Source: Alistipes sp. (GTDB lineage: Bacteria > Bacteroidota > Bacteroidia > Bacteroidales > Rikenellaceae). Taken from it: a stretch of DNA of 46,903 nt. The DNA lies in assembly GCA_017465055.1 (NCBI GenBank), contig JAFTWZ010000004.1, positions 1 to 46,903 on the forward strand, given 5' to 3'. The notes beneath the pieces were generated by a model. It was not told where the DNA came from. It was given only the letters and a program-made list of their open reading frames with translations, and did not search any database. Of this stretch, positions 25,485 through 32,776 are shown in pieces. Each line of letters opens with the position of its first letter. Position 1 is the first letter of the stretch. The translations under genes were made by a program, and so were the position numbers.

Positions 25485-27566
25485 ATGAAGATAAGATTTG
25501 ACATATTGATGCTCGTCATCACACTTACGACCTTATTGGCGTGCAGCAGCGAGAAGAGTCAGTTTGGCATCCTCTTCGACCAGGCGTGCGATATGACCTC
25601 GCCATACGACCACGCGGGCGAGGTGCGCACCTTCACATTCAACGCCACGACAGCGTGGAGCGTGACTACAGAGGCCGAGGCCTCGTGGCTCGGCGTAGAG
25701 CCCAGCGCGGGAGAGGCAGGATTCGGGCAGTTTAACATCGTAGTCGACGAGAACACATCGTCCGAAGAGCGGTACGCACACGTCGTGGTACGCTCTGGGG
25801 GCGAGAGCCTAAGCATAGAGGTTGTGCAGCAGCGAAAACCGATATTCGAGCGCGAGGAGATGGAGGTATACACCATAGGCGCCGAGGGTGGCACAATAGA
25901 TATCGACATAGCGACGAATAAGGAGTACACCATATCGATAGCGACGACCGAGAGGTGGCTAACGGCCGAGGTGGAGGCTACGCGAGCGCTCAGGAGCGAG
26001 AGGATAACCTTTGCGGCCACGCCCAACGACGGGGAGCTGGCGCGCGTGGCGATGGTGAGCATAGTATCCTCTGATGGCGCGGTGCTCGACACCTTCGACA
26101 TAGTGCAGGCTGCGGAGCATAGCGCGACAAACGAGATAGTATACCACACCGACGACAACACCCTTGCTGCGCTAAGCACCGTGGCGGCCGAGGAGTATGG
26201 CGCCGAGCTGCGCTGCCACTTCTACGACGCCGAGCGAGCCTGCTACCGTATGGTCTTTGGCAGTAACGTCAGGCGCATCCCCGAGCGCTGCTTTGCCCAG
26301 CAGAGCCACATCACACAGATACTCCTCCCCGAGAGGCTCGAGGCGATAGCCAGTGGCGCTTTTGCCGGGTGTACGGGGTGTCACCGCTTCGTAATACCGC
26401 GCCGCGTGACGACCATAGGTAGCGCTATATTCGAGGGGTGCGCAGGGGTGCTCATCACCGAGTGTAACATACCGAGTAGCGACGCCACGGCCACGGAGTC
26501 GGGACACTGGCTCTACGGCTCGGCCTTCGACCACGTGGAGGTGCGTGGCAAGGTGGGAGCGCGAGCATTCAGCGGCTACGGCCTGCGTAGCGTAACCTTC
26601 GGCGAGGGTGTCGGCGCGGTCTCAGTAGAGGCCTTTGCTGCGTGCGGCGCTCTCGAGAGCGTATATGCCCCCTCGGTAGCCTCGTGGTGCGGGATAAACT
26701 TCGGCAATGGCGAGGCCAACCCACTCAATAGCGGCAACGTAGCGCTCATCATTGACAACGAGGTACTCACGGCGCTCGACGTTGACAGCGAGGTGGAGGC
26801 CATAGGCCCCTACGCCTTCTACAACTATGTGGCGCTCGAGAGCATAACCCTCGGCGACGGGGTGAAATCTATAGGTCGTGGGGCTTTCGAGCTCTGCGAC
26901 GCGAGGAGCATAGCGCTCGGCAGGGGTATCAGGAGCGTAGGTCGCGGGGCGCTATATGGCTGTCGGTGCGACGTGCTGAGCATAGCATTTACGCTTCCCG
27001 ACTTCGGCTACGACGCCACAAGTGCGAGCCACTGGCTCTGGGGCATCGAGGCGGAGAGCATAGTGATAGGCGACGGCGTGACTGCGATAGGGAGCCTTGC
27101 GCTTAGCAACATCGCGACGCTGCGTAGCGTGACCATCGAGGGCAGCCTCTCCGAGCTCGGCGAGGGAGTCTTTGCCAACAACGCCAGCCTCGAGCATATA
27201 TCGTTAGTGTCGGGCCTCGAACGCCTCAGCAGACACACGCTATATGGCTGTTGCGCGCTTGTCGAGGTGCACCTGCCTGCGAGCATCACGACCATCGAGG
27301 AGTATGCACTGCAGGGTTGCAGCGCGCTGAGGAGCATATATATGGGCCCTGCGGTGAGCTACATCGGCAACTACGCCCTGCAGGGGTGCTGCGCCCTCAA
27401 GACGCTGCATATCGCCGCCACTACGCCCCCGACACTCGGTGGTAACTACGCCCTCGACACCAGGAGTGCAAGCCTTGTCGTCTACGTGCCAGCCTCGGCA
27501 CTCGAGGCCTACCGCACGGCCGAGGGGTGGAGCTCGCTAAGGTGCAGTGCGCAGACTGAAGAGTAG
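25485..27566 (+). CDS. BACON-domain, BspA-type leucine-rich repeat lipoprotein
   Basis: This surface lipoprotein has 693 residues. The signal ends TLLAC (Cys20). Two BACON-type beta domains follow: about 30-120 (ATTAWSVTTEAEASWLGVEP; ending EVVQQRK) and about 123-212 (EEGGTIDIDI-like, ending DTFDIVQA). Residues about 220-690 are BspA/LRR_5 repeats, recognisable as x-I-x-x-x-A-F-x-x-C-x-x-L units. Examples are IASGAFAGCTG, IGPYAFYNYVALESITLGDG and IEEYALQGCSALRSIYMG. Such proteins bind host or polysaccharide ligands at the cell surface. No catalytic domain was seen. The gene has its own upstream gap filled with repeat copy 3 and no clear -7/-33 pair. Confidence 0.88.
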   Translation: MKIRFDILMLVITLTTLLACSSEKSQFGILFDQACDMTSPYDHAGEVRTFTFNATTAWSVTTEAEASWLGVEPSAGEAGFGQFNIVVDENTSSEERYAHVVVRSGGESLSIEVVQQRKPIFEREEMEVYTIGAEGGTIDIDIATNKEYTISIATTERWLTAEVEATRALRSERITFAATPNDGELARVAMVSIVSSDGAVLDTFDIVQAAEHSATNEIVYHTDDNTLAALSTVAAEEYGAELRCHFYDAERACYRMVFGSNVRRIPERCFAQQSHITQILLPERLEAIASGAFAGCTGCHRFVIPRRVTTIGSAIFEGCAGVLITECNIPSSDATATESGHWLYGSAFDHVEVRGKVGARAFSGYGLRSVTFGEGVGAVSVEAFAACGALESVYAPSVASWCGINFGNGEANPLNSGNVALIIDNEVLTALDVDSEVEAIGPYAFYNYVALESITLGDGVKSIGRGAFELCDARSIALGRGIRSVGRGALYGCRCDVLSIAFTLPDFGYDATSASHWLWGIEAESIVIGDGVTAIGSLALSNIATLRSVTIEGSLSELGEGVFANNASLEHISLVSGLERLSRHTLYGCCALVEVHLPASITTIEEYALQGCSALRSIYMGPAVSYIGNYALQGCCALKTLHIAATTPPTLGGNYALDTRSASLVVYVPASALEAYRTAEGWSSLRCSAQTEE

Positions 27567-27590
27567 TGGAAAGGGTGGAGACGGCAGGGA

Positions 27591-27716
27591 GCGCAGGGAA
27601 ATTAGAGACCACAGAGACGCAGGGACGCAGAGACAACAGAGAAAGATGATAGCCGACTTCGTTGTTGTCTCTCTCGTCTCTCTCGTCCCTGTTGTCTCTC
27701 TCGTCTCTGTAGTCTC
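27591..27716. repeat. AGAGAC/GTCTCT palindromic repeat, copy A
   Basis: The left half is made of 9-bp units AGAGACNNN, the right half of GTCTCTNNN units (GTCTCTCTC, GTCTCTGTA and others). The asymmetric centre is AAGATGATAGCCGACTTCG, so the whole is an imperfect palindrome of about 125 bp. The reverse-complement copy at 28434-28557 matches it almost base for base in the outer 60 bp. It sits between the BspA-like gene and the DUF6549-like gene (convergent), so it may also act as a terminator. Confidence 0.8.
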
Positions 27717-27732
27717 TTCCCGTCCCTTTCGT

Positions 27733-28380
27733 CTACCTCCCTAACTCTATATACTCGCTATATACTAATCGCGTGTGCGGATTCGAGCTCCACACCTCCT
27801 GGCGTATGCCCTTAGTGCCGAAACGGAAGAAGAGAAAGCGTCGGGGCACGCGATGCACTACCTGCCGCAGGGTATCAACCATCTGATAATCAAGATTTAG
27901 CGTATCACCACGCAGAACTCCAGCGATATGCAGCCACGGCGTCGTATAGGTAAAGCGCCGCTGGCTCTCGCGCACATCGTGCATATCCTGCACATCCTGT
28001 CTTTGTCGTCCCAGCAGCGTGCTATCGTGCTGACTTTGAGGCATTATGGCTGCGGTATCGGAGGTTATCGGTATAGTGAGGGCTACCGAAGTCACGGTAG
28101 CGGCGGTGGCGTAGCTCTCGACGCGCCTTAGGCGCAGGCCGAGCGAGCGTATCTGCTCGGTGTCGTGGCGGCGCTCGCGGCGCAGCTCGCTGATGGTCAG
28201 CTGCATACGTGCTACGGAGGCGGCCGAGGCGTCGAGGCGCGTGCGGTAGTAGGTGATGCCCTCGTCGAGTGCCGCGATGTTGCTCCTCAGGCGGCGGTTG
28301 TCGCGCGCAAGGCTCAGGATTACTGCCCCTGCCACCACCGTGGCGGCAACAAGCAAAAGAAGTGTTGTAAGGTGTTTCAT
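27733..28380 (-). CDS. DUF6549-like membrane-anchored coiled-coil protein
   Basis: The 215-residue protein starts at the ATG on 28378-28380 (MKHLTTLLLLVAATVVAGAV), with one N-terminal membrane segment. A long heptad-like helix follows (about 25-95; LRSNIAALDEGITYYRTRLD, then ISELRRERRHDTEQIRSLG). The C-terminal domain contains LHIAGVLRGDTLNLDYQ and a final VYSEYIELGR. I assign it to DUF6549 by resemblance; such proteins recur in Bacteroidetes mobile elements and prophages, and their role is unknown. A longer frame runs upstream to 28671 but lies in repeat sequence, so I reject that start. It is bracketed by inverted copies of the AGAGAC repeat, so its context is unusual. No promoter was recognised. 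Confidence 0.6.
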   Translation of the reverse strand: MKHLTTLLLLVAATVVAGAVILSLARDNRRLRSNIAALDEGITYYRTRLDASAASVARMQLTISELRRERRHDTEQIRSLGLRLRRVESYATAATVTSVALTIPITSDTAAIMPQSQHDSTLLGRQRQDVQDMHDVRESQRRFTYTTPWLHIAGVLRGDTLNLDYQMVDTLRQVVHRVPRRFLFFRFGTKGIRQEVWSSNPHTRLVYSEYIELGR

Positions 28381-28433
28381 AGGTTTTAGGTGTTTAGTGG
28401 TTGGCTGGGGGTGAGGGAAGAGACGATAGGGAT

Positions 28434-28557
28434 GGAAGAGACTACAGAGACGAAAGAGACGGAAGAGACGAGAGAGACAACAACGAAGTCGGGCATCATC
28501 TTTCTCTGTTGTCTCTGCGTCCCTGTGGTCTCTGTGGTCTCTAATTTCCCTGCGCTC
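28434..28557. repeat. AGAGAC/GTCTCT palindromic repeat, copy B (inverted)
   Basis: Reverse complement of copy A, with centre CGAAGTCGGGCATCATCTTTC. Together the copies flank the DUF6549-like gene on both sides, separated by about 720 bp. It ends at the last codons of the RepA-like gene. Confidence 0.8.
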
Positions 28558-29747
28558 TACCCCTCCCCACTCGTCACACCTGTCACACTTGTCACACCTG
28601 TCACACTGGGGTACGCCCCTGTGACATTGTGACATTGTGACACCGTGACAGGCTCGGTCGCAGCAACACATACCAGATTATCGCGCGCAATAAGCTCGCC
28701 CCTATCGATAAGTCGCTTGATGCGCATCTGCGCCGTAGTGCGACTAAGAGAGAATAGACTCTCTATCTTATGTGTCAGCGTAGCGCGCTCCACAGCACCG
28801 CCATACTCGCTACGTAGAAGCTCTATGATGCGGTCGCCAGGTCGCTGCGACAAGTTCTGGGGCACGTCGCAGAGCTGCGGGATACCCTCCTCCGAGACGC
28901 GGAACGCAAAGCGCTCGAAGGGCTCGTTACGGCAGAACTGAGGCTCGACAATAGAGCACTCGCCGTTACGATGCACGTAGATGACACTCTCGGCCTTACG
29001 TTGCAGCGCCGAGCCGAGGTGACCACGCGCCTTGTCGCTACCAGGATTGGTATGCAACACACAGAGTATGTGTGTATTAGTCTTGGTACTGAGCGACATA
29101 AGCTGACCTACCAGCGCATCGCTCTCCTCGAGGTCGTTGGTGTTGCGCTGCAGGTCGGCGATACCGTCTATCACTATCAGGTCAACAGGATAGTGATATA
29201 TGGTCTCTAACATTATTGTATAACGCTCCTGAGGCGATAGCTCGCGGAGCGTGAGCGTCGTGAGGTTAGGCTCGGAGACTAACCCTGCACGCTTGGCACC
29301 CGTCATCGTCGAGATGCGGTCTACCACCCTGCGCACGTGACGCTCACCCTGCTCGGTATCGACCCATAGAACGTTGATATTCATATTTTTAGCAACGTTC
29401 TGGAAGTTGTCGAGGCCGTTGTAGGGTATGGCCATTGCCGAAGCTACGAGGGCCGAGGCAAGGAATGTCTTCTTGCTCTTTGCCTCGCCACATATGGCCG
29501 AGATGTTACCGCGCGAGCAGACGCACGCCCCATCGATAGATATCAGTGGCTGCTCCTCGGGTAGAGGCTTATCCATATCTATAATATATGGTTGAATAAG
29601 TGCCTCTACACGGTCAAACTCCGCAGCCTTGAGTAGCGTCTGATTGGTGTTAGGCAGTAAAAATTTGAACTTAGGGGGCTCCGCAGTGATGCCCTCTACC
29701 CCACTGGTGCTCTGTGGCTCAGTAGGCATTGTGTCGGTTGTACTCAT
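28557..29747 (-). CDS. RepA-like AAA ATPase of mobile-element type
   Basis: The 396-residue protein has a P-loop variant GEAKSKKT in ISAICGEAKSKKTFLASAL, a Walker B-like VDLIVIDGIADL, and HILCVLHTNPGSDKARGHLGS, the AAA_25/RepA pattern. These are replicative-helicase-like RecA-fold ATPases found on plasmids and integrated elements. A winged-helix-like C-terminal part (about 310-365; LSRTTAQMRIKRLIDRGELI) may bind DNA. The last 25 or so residues are repetitive (VTGVTSVTGVTSGEG) because the gene end runs into the GTCACA repeat at 28571-28652, suggesting the repeat replaced or extended the original end. Promoter at 29966-29997. No relaxase is near, so it is likely an orphan remnant. Confidence 0.75.
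   Translation of the reverse strand: MSTTDTMPTEPQSTSGVEGITAEPPKFKFLLPNTNQTLLKAAEFDRVEALIQPYIIDMDKPLPEEQPLISIDGACVCSRGNISAICGEAKSKKTFLASALVASAMAIPYNGLDNFQNVAKNMNINVLWVDTEQGERHVRRVVDRISTMTGAKRAGLVSEPNLTTLTLRELSPQERYTIMLETIYHYPVDLIVIDGIADLQRNTNDLEESDALVGQLMSLSTKTNTHILCVLHTNPGSDKARGHLGSALQRKAESVIYVHRNGECSIVEPQFCRNEPFERFAFRVSEEGIPQLCDVPQNLSQRPGDRIIELLRSEYGGAVERATLTHKIESLFSLSRTTAQMRIKRLIDRGELIARDNLVCVAATEPVTVSQCHNVTGAYPSVTGVTSVTGVTSGEG
28571..28652. repeat. GTCACA/TGTGAC palindromic repeat, copy A
   Basis: Tandem 9-bp units (GTCACACCT, GTCACACTT) form one arm. GTGACATT 8-bp units form the other. The centre is CACTGGGGTACGCCCCTGTG, a GC hairpin. It encodes the C-terminal tail of the RepA-like protein. 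It is the reverse complement of 30074-30178, with high identity through the centre. Confidence 0.8.
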
Positions 29748-29818
29748 AATTCTAAGTGTTACGTGTTGGTTTATAGGTTTGTATATGCTGTTGTTAGTGT
29801 TGCGTGCTTTGGGCGCTG

Positions 29819-29944
29819 TGGGTTACTATGGGTTTCGATGGGTTATAATGAGTCTCTATGACGGAGAGGTGTGTGCGTTAACCTCGTAGTCGCTTACATA
29901 GTAACTCATATTACCCCATCTTAACTCATATTACCCCATCGTGG
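29819..29944. repeat. GGGTTACTAT palindromic repeat
   Basis: The left arm (29820-29859) is made of 10-bp units such as GGGTTACTAT, GGGTTTCGAT and GGGTTATAAT. The right arm (29897-29941) has the reverse-complement type ATAGTAACTCATATTACCCC repeated. The block from 29820 to about 29890 is nearly identical to an insert in the core of mosaic repeat copy 1 (about 10662-10735), and copy 4 carries a similar block. It lies in the RepA-like gene's leader. Confidence 0.7.
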
Positions 29945-29965
29945 CTTAGCACCACTACCTCGCTG

Positions 29966-29997
29966 CAAATATACAATATTTAAACACGTTTGTCAAG
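29966..29997 (-). promoter_or_regulatory. Promoter of the RepA-like gene
   Basis: Minus-strand TATATTTG (29966-29973) at -7 and TTG (29994-29996) at -33, 20 bp apart, inside an AT-rich stretch. The leader of about 210 nt would contain the GGGTTACTAT palindrome. Confidence 0.6.
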
Positions 29998-30073
29998 TGT
30001 TTTGATAAATATTTTTACTTTACGAGTTAATTTTCTGTACTCGAGTGTTTTGGGGGTAGTTGCTGATGGGTGT

Positions 30074-30178
30074 TGTCACGATGTCACAATGTCACACTGT
30101 CACAGGGGTGTGGCCCAGTGTGACAGGGTGTGACAAGTGTGACAGGGGGTGACAAGGGGGTGACAGGGGGTGACAGGG
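30074..30178. repeat. GTCACA/TGTGAC palindromic repeat, copy B (inverted)
   Basis: Units of GTCACAAT and GTCACACT type on one side, TGTGACAGG and GGGTGACAG types on the other, centre CACAGGGGTGTGGCCCAGTG. It is an inverted copy of 28571-28652, so the two bracket the RepA-like gene. It abuts mosaic repeat copy 4. Confidence 0.8.
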
Positions 30179-30179
30179 G

Positions 30180-30583
30180 GGCTTGCGCGTGAAAGATTAA
30201 GGGTAGTTGAAGGGTAGGGCGCAGGCAGAGCCTGCTAAAGGGTAGCTCGCTCGCTAAAGCGAGCTAAAGGGTAGCGAAGGGAGCAGGGAGCTTTGTGCGG
30301 CTAAAGCGTTGTCGCTGGCGAATGAATGGGTTACGATGAGTTGCTATGAGTTACTATGGGTTACTATGACGGCAGGGGTGGTGCGGTTGTGGCGTTGTCG
30401 CTAACGCTAAACTCCTTAAACTCCTTAAGTTCCTTAAGCTCCTTAATCTCATTAAGCTCCTTAATCTCCCTTTAGCACCGTAGGTGCGCTCTACCCTTTA
30501 GCGCCTTTAGGCGCGAGCTACCCTTCTACTACCCTTTAGCTCGCGCCAGCGAGCGCCCTACTCTTCAACTCCCCCTCCCCCAG
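30180..30583. repeat. Mosaic palindromic intergenic repeat, copy 4
   Basis: Left arm: GCAGGC-AGA-GCCTGC and GCTCGC-TAAA-GCGAGC with AAGGGTAG linkers. Then comes a block of 10-mers (ATGAGTTACT, ATGGGTTACT), the shared core GTGCGGTTGTGGCGTTGTCG and seven CTCCTTAAN-type nonamers. Right arm: GCACC-GTA-GGTGC, GCGCC-TTT-AGGCGC and GCTCGC-GCCA-GCGAGC. It has the same orientation as copies 1 and 3. With the other repeats it fills the 1001-bp gap before the NifU-like operon; no gene is seen there. Confidence 0.8.
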
Positions 30584-30609
30584 TTTTTAAAAAAACTTAC
30601 TAACTCAGG

Positions 30610-30640
30610 TTGGTAATTCCATTTTATTTTCGTAACTTTG
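30610..30640 (+). promoter_or_regulatory. Promoter of the NifU-like/GGGtGRT operon
   Basis: TAACTTTG (30633-30640) at -7 and TTGG (30610-30613) at -33, 19 bp apart. Predicted start about 30647. Confidence 0.7.
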
Positions 30641-30646
30641 TCACGA

Positions 30647-30699
30647 TTTGTGCTACGGTAAAGGCTACGACCCCAGTAGCGACCATCGCAGGGCACAAG
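30647..30699 (+). ncRNA. Candidate structured 5' leader
   Basis: TTTGTGC (30647-30653) pairs with GCACAAG (30693-30699) as an outer stem. GCTAC (30664-30668) and GTAGC (30676-30680) form an inner hairpin, with a possible GGT/ACC step between. The outer stem starts at the predicted transcription start. It is 50 nt before the NifU-like ATG. I do not recognise a known riboswitch class. Confidence 0.4.
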
Positions 30700-30748
30700 A
30701 ACAACTAAATAATGTATTGACACACAATAAATTAAAACAACAAAGACT

Positions 30749-31441
30749 ATGATTTACTCACACGAAGTGCAGCAGATGTGCTGCGTGAAGAAGGGTGCTA
30801 ACCACGAGTCTGCACCTATCCCCGAGGAGGGAAAATGGGTACGCGCTAAGGAGATTAAGGATATCTCGGGCCTTACGCACGGTATCGGCTGGTGCGCACC
30901 ACAGCAGGGAGCTTGCAAGCTCACGCTCAACGTTAAGGACGGTATCATCGAGGAGGCTCTCGTCGAGACTATCGGTTGCTCGGGTATGACCCACTCGGCA
31001 GCTATGGCATCGGAGATTCTCCCAGGCAAGACCATCCTCGAGGCGCTGAACACCGACCTTGTGTGCGACGCCATCAACACCGCTATGCGCGAGCTCTTCA
31101 AGCAGATTGTCTACGGACGTACGCAGTCGGCATTCTCGGAGGGTGGCCTTGTTATCGGCGCATCACTCGAGGACCTCGGTAAGGGTCTTCGCTCGCAGGT
31201 AGGTACTATGTTCGGCACCAACGCTAAGGGTACTCGCTACCTCGAGATGGCCGAGGGATACTGCACACGTATGGCCCTCGACGCCAACGACGAGGTTATC
31301 GGCTACGAGTTCGTACACCTGGGCAAGATGATGGACTTCATCAAGAAGGGCATCGAGCCCGCCGAGGCACTGGAGAAGGCTAAGGGTTCTTATGGCCGCT
31401 TCAAGGATGCTGTTAAGTATATCGACCCTCGTCACGAGTAA
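30749..31441 (+). CDS. NifU-like iron-sulfur scaffold-family protein
   Basis: The 230-residue protein shows the IscU/NifU N-terminal fold: GWCAPQQGACKLTLNVKDGIIEEA, cited as GWCAPQQGACKLTL and VKDGIIEEA, then ETIGCSGMTHSAAMASEIL. The cysteines here (in GWC, GAC, IGCSG) are the likely cluster or metal ligands. It is longer than IscU, with an added C-terminal half (MAEGYCTRMALDANDEVIGY). It is followed 44 bp later by the GGGtGRT gene. In Bacteroidetes and Firmicutes these two are commonly paired, and their joint function is unknown. Scaffold activity is inferred only from family membership. A promoter and a structured leader precede it. Confidence 0.85.
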   Translation: MIYSHEVQQMCCVKKGANHESAPIPEEGKWVRAKEIKDISGLTHGIGWCAPQQGACKLTLNVKDGIIEEALVETIGCSGMTHSAAMASEILPGKTILEALNTDLVCDAINTAMRELFKQIVYGRTQSAFSEGGLVIGASLEDLGKGLRSQVGTMFGTNAKGTRYLEMAEGYCTRMALDANDEVIGYEFVHLGKMMDFIKKGIEPAEALEKAKGSYGRFKDAVKYIDPRHE

Positions 31442-31485
31442 TGCGAGCGTTCGGGAGTTTATTAACCATTAAATTTTAGGAAATT

Positions 31486-32484
31486 ATGGCATTATTTGAG
31501 AGCTACGAGCGCAGAATCGATAAGATCAACGCTGTGCTTGCACAATATGGTATCAAATCAGTAGAGGAGGCTAAGGCAATCTGCGACGAGAAGGGCATCG
31601 ACCCATACAAGATGTGCGAAGAGACCCAGCCTATCTGCTTCGAGAACGCTAAGTGGGCCTATGTTGTGGGCGCCGCTATCGCTATTAAGAAGGGTTGCAC
31701 CAACGCTGCCGACGCTGCCGAGGCTATCGGCGAGGGCCTCCAGGCCTTCTGCATCAACGGCTCGGTAGCCGAGGATCGTAAGGTAGGTATCGGCCACGGT
31801 AACCTCGCAGCACGTCTTCTCCGCGAGGAGACCCAGTGCTTCGCATTCCTCGCAGGCCACGAGTCGTTCGCCGCTGCCGAGGGCGCTATCAAGATTGCGG
31901 AGATGGCTAACCGCGTGCGTAAGAACCCCTTGCGCGTAATCCTCAACGGCCTCGGTAAGGACGCCGCAAAGATTATCTCGCGCATCAACGGCTTCACCTA
32001 CGTACGTACCGAGTTCGACTACTACACTGGCGAGGTTCACGAGGTGGAGACCATCTCTTACTCTGACGGTCTTCGCTCTAAGGTGCGCTGCTATGGCGCC
32101 GACGACGTACGCGAGGGCGTAGCTATTATGTGGAAGGAGGACGTAGACGTATCTATCACGGGTAACTCTACCAACCCTACACGCTTCCAGCACCCCGTAG
32201 CAGGTACATATAAGAAGGAGCGCACACTCGCTGGCAAGAAGTACTTCTCTGTAGCCTCGGGCGGTGGTACTGGCCGTACTCTTCACCCCGACAATATGGC
32301 CGCAGGCCCTGCATCATACGGTATGACCGACACAATGGGCCGTATGCACTCAGACGCACAGTTCGCAGGCTCGTCGTCAGTTCCCGCACACGTTGAGATG
32401 ATGGGCTTCCTCGGTATGGGTAACAACCCTATGGTGGGTGCGACTGTGGCTATTGCAGTAGCTATCCAGCAGGCAATGAACTAA
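31486..32484 (+). CDS. GGGtGRT protein
   Basis: The 332-residue protein carries the family's name motif GGGTGRT at about 259-265 (SVASGGGTGRTLHPDN). Other conserved stretches are KVGIGHGNLAARLLREETQC (140s region), RVILNGLGKDAAKIISRING and a C-terminal MGFLGMGNNPMVGATVAIAVA. It has no signal peptide and is probably cytoplasmic. The reaction is unknown. It is regularly next to the NifU-like gene, as here, so cluster-related or metal-related chemistry is a reasonable guess only. The intrinsic terminator at 32533 ends the operon. Confidence 0.9.
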   Translation: MALFESYERRIDKINAVLAQYGIKSVEEAKAICDEKGIDPYKMCEETQPICFENAKWAYVVGAAIAIKKGCTNAADAAEAIGEGLQAFCINGSVAEDRKVGIGHGNLAARLLREETQCFAFLAGHESFAAAEGAIKIAEMANRVRKNPLRVILNGLGKDAAKIISRINGFTYVRTEFDYYTGEVHEVETISYSDGLRSKVRCYGADDVREGVAIMWKEDVDVSITGNSTNPTRFQHPVAGTYKKERTLAGKKYFSVASGGGTGRTLHPDNMAAGPASYGMTDTMGRMHSDAQFAGSSSVPAHVEMMGFLGMGNNPMVGATVAIAVAIQQAMN

Positions 32485-32532
32485 TTACACAATCGGTAGC
32501 GTCAATTATTTGAAGCTATCTTGTGAATAGAT

Positions 32533-32567
32533 ATCCCCGTAATTCGTGAAGAGTTACGGGGATTTTT
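32533..32567 (+). terminator. Intrinsic terminator of the GGGtGRT operon
   Basis: ATCCCCGTAA (32533-32542) pairs with TTACGGGGAT (32553-32562, including flanks), followed by TTTTT to 32567. It lies 49 bp after the stop. Confidence 0.85.
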
Positions 32568-32655
32568 GTGTCTGTATAGACGAATAGATTAGACTCCTCG
32601 TCATGATGGTTGTGGCTACGATTAGGCGTAATATCACCTATTTTCTGCTACTTAT

Positions 32656-32692
32656 CTGCTACCATTTTTCGATTTTCAGAATCTGGTAGCAG
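32656..32692. repeat. 9-bp inverted repeat upstream of the integrase
   Basis: CTGCTACCA (32656-32664) and TGGTAGCAG (32684-32692) are perfect inverted repeats with a 19-bp AT-rich spacer, 85 bp before the integrase ATG. It could be an operator, an integrase core or arm site, or part of attL. The rest of the 292-bp gap holds only the terminator at 32533. Confidence 0.5.
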
Positions 32693-32776
32693 GAATCGTT
32701 GTAACTAAATGTATATCGGCAAGATACGCTCTTTTTAACTTCGTGTTTCAAGGCTCAAAAATCACTAGTTTTTACT

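Noticed and set aside
28381-28671. N-terminal extension of the DUF6549-like protein
   Set aside because: The extension is translated from the AGAGAC repeat and the end of the RepA-like gene, giving a low-complexity stretch before a clear membrane-anchor start at 28380.
10491-30583. Repeat-spacer pattern of the mosaic elements as a CRISPR array
   Set aside because: Linkers vary, the intervening segments are self-complementary and recur between loci, array length is short, and no cas genes are present.
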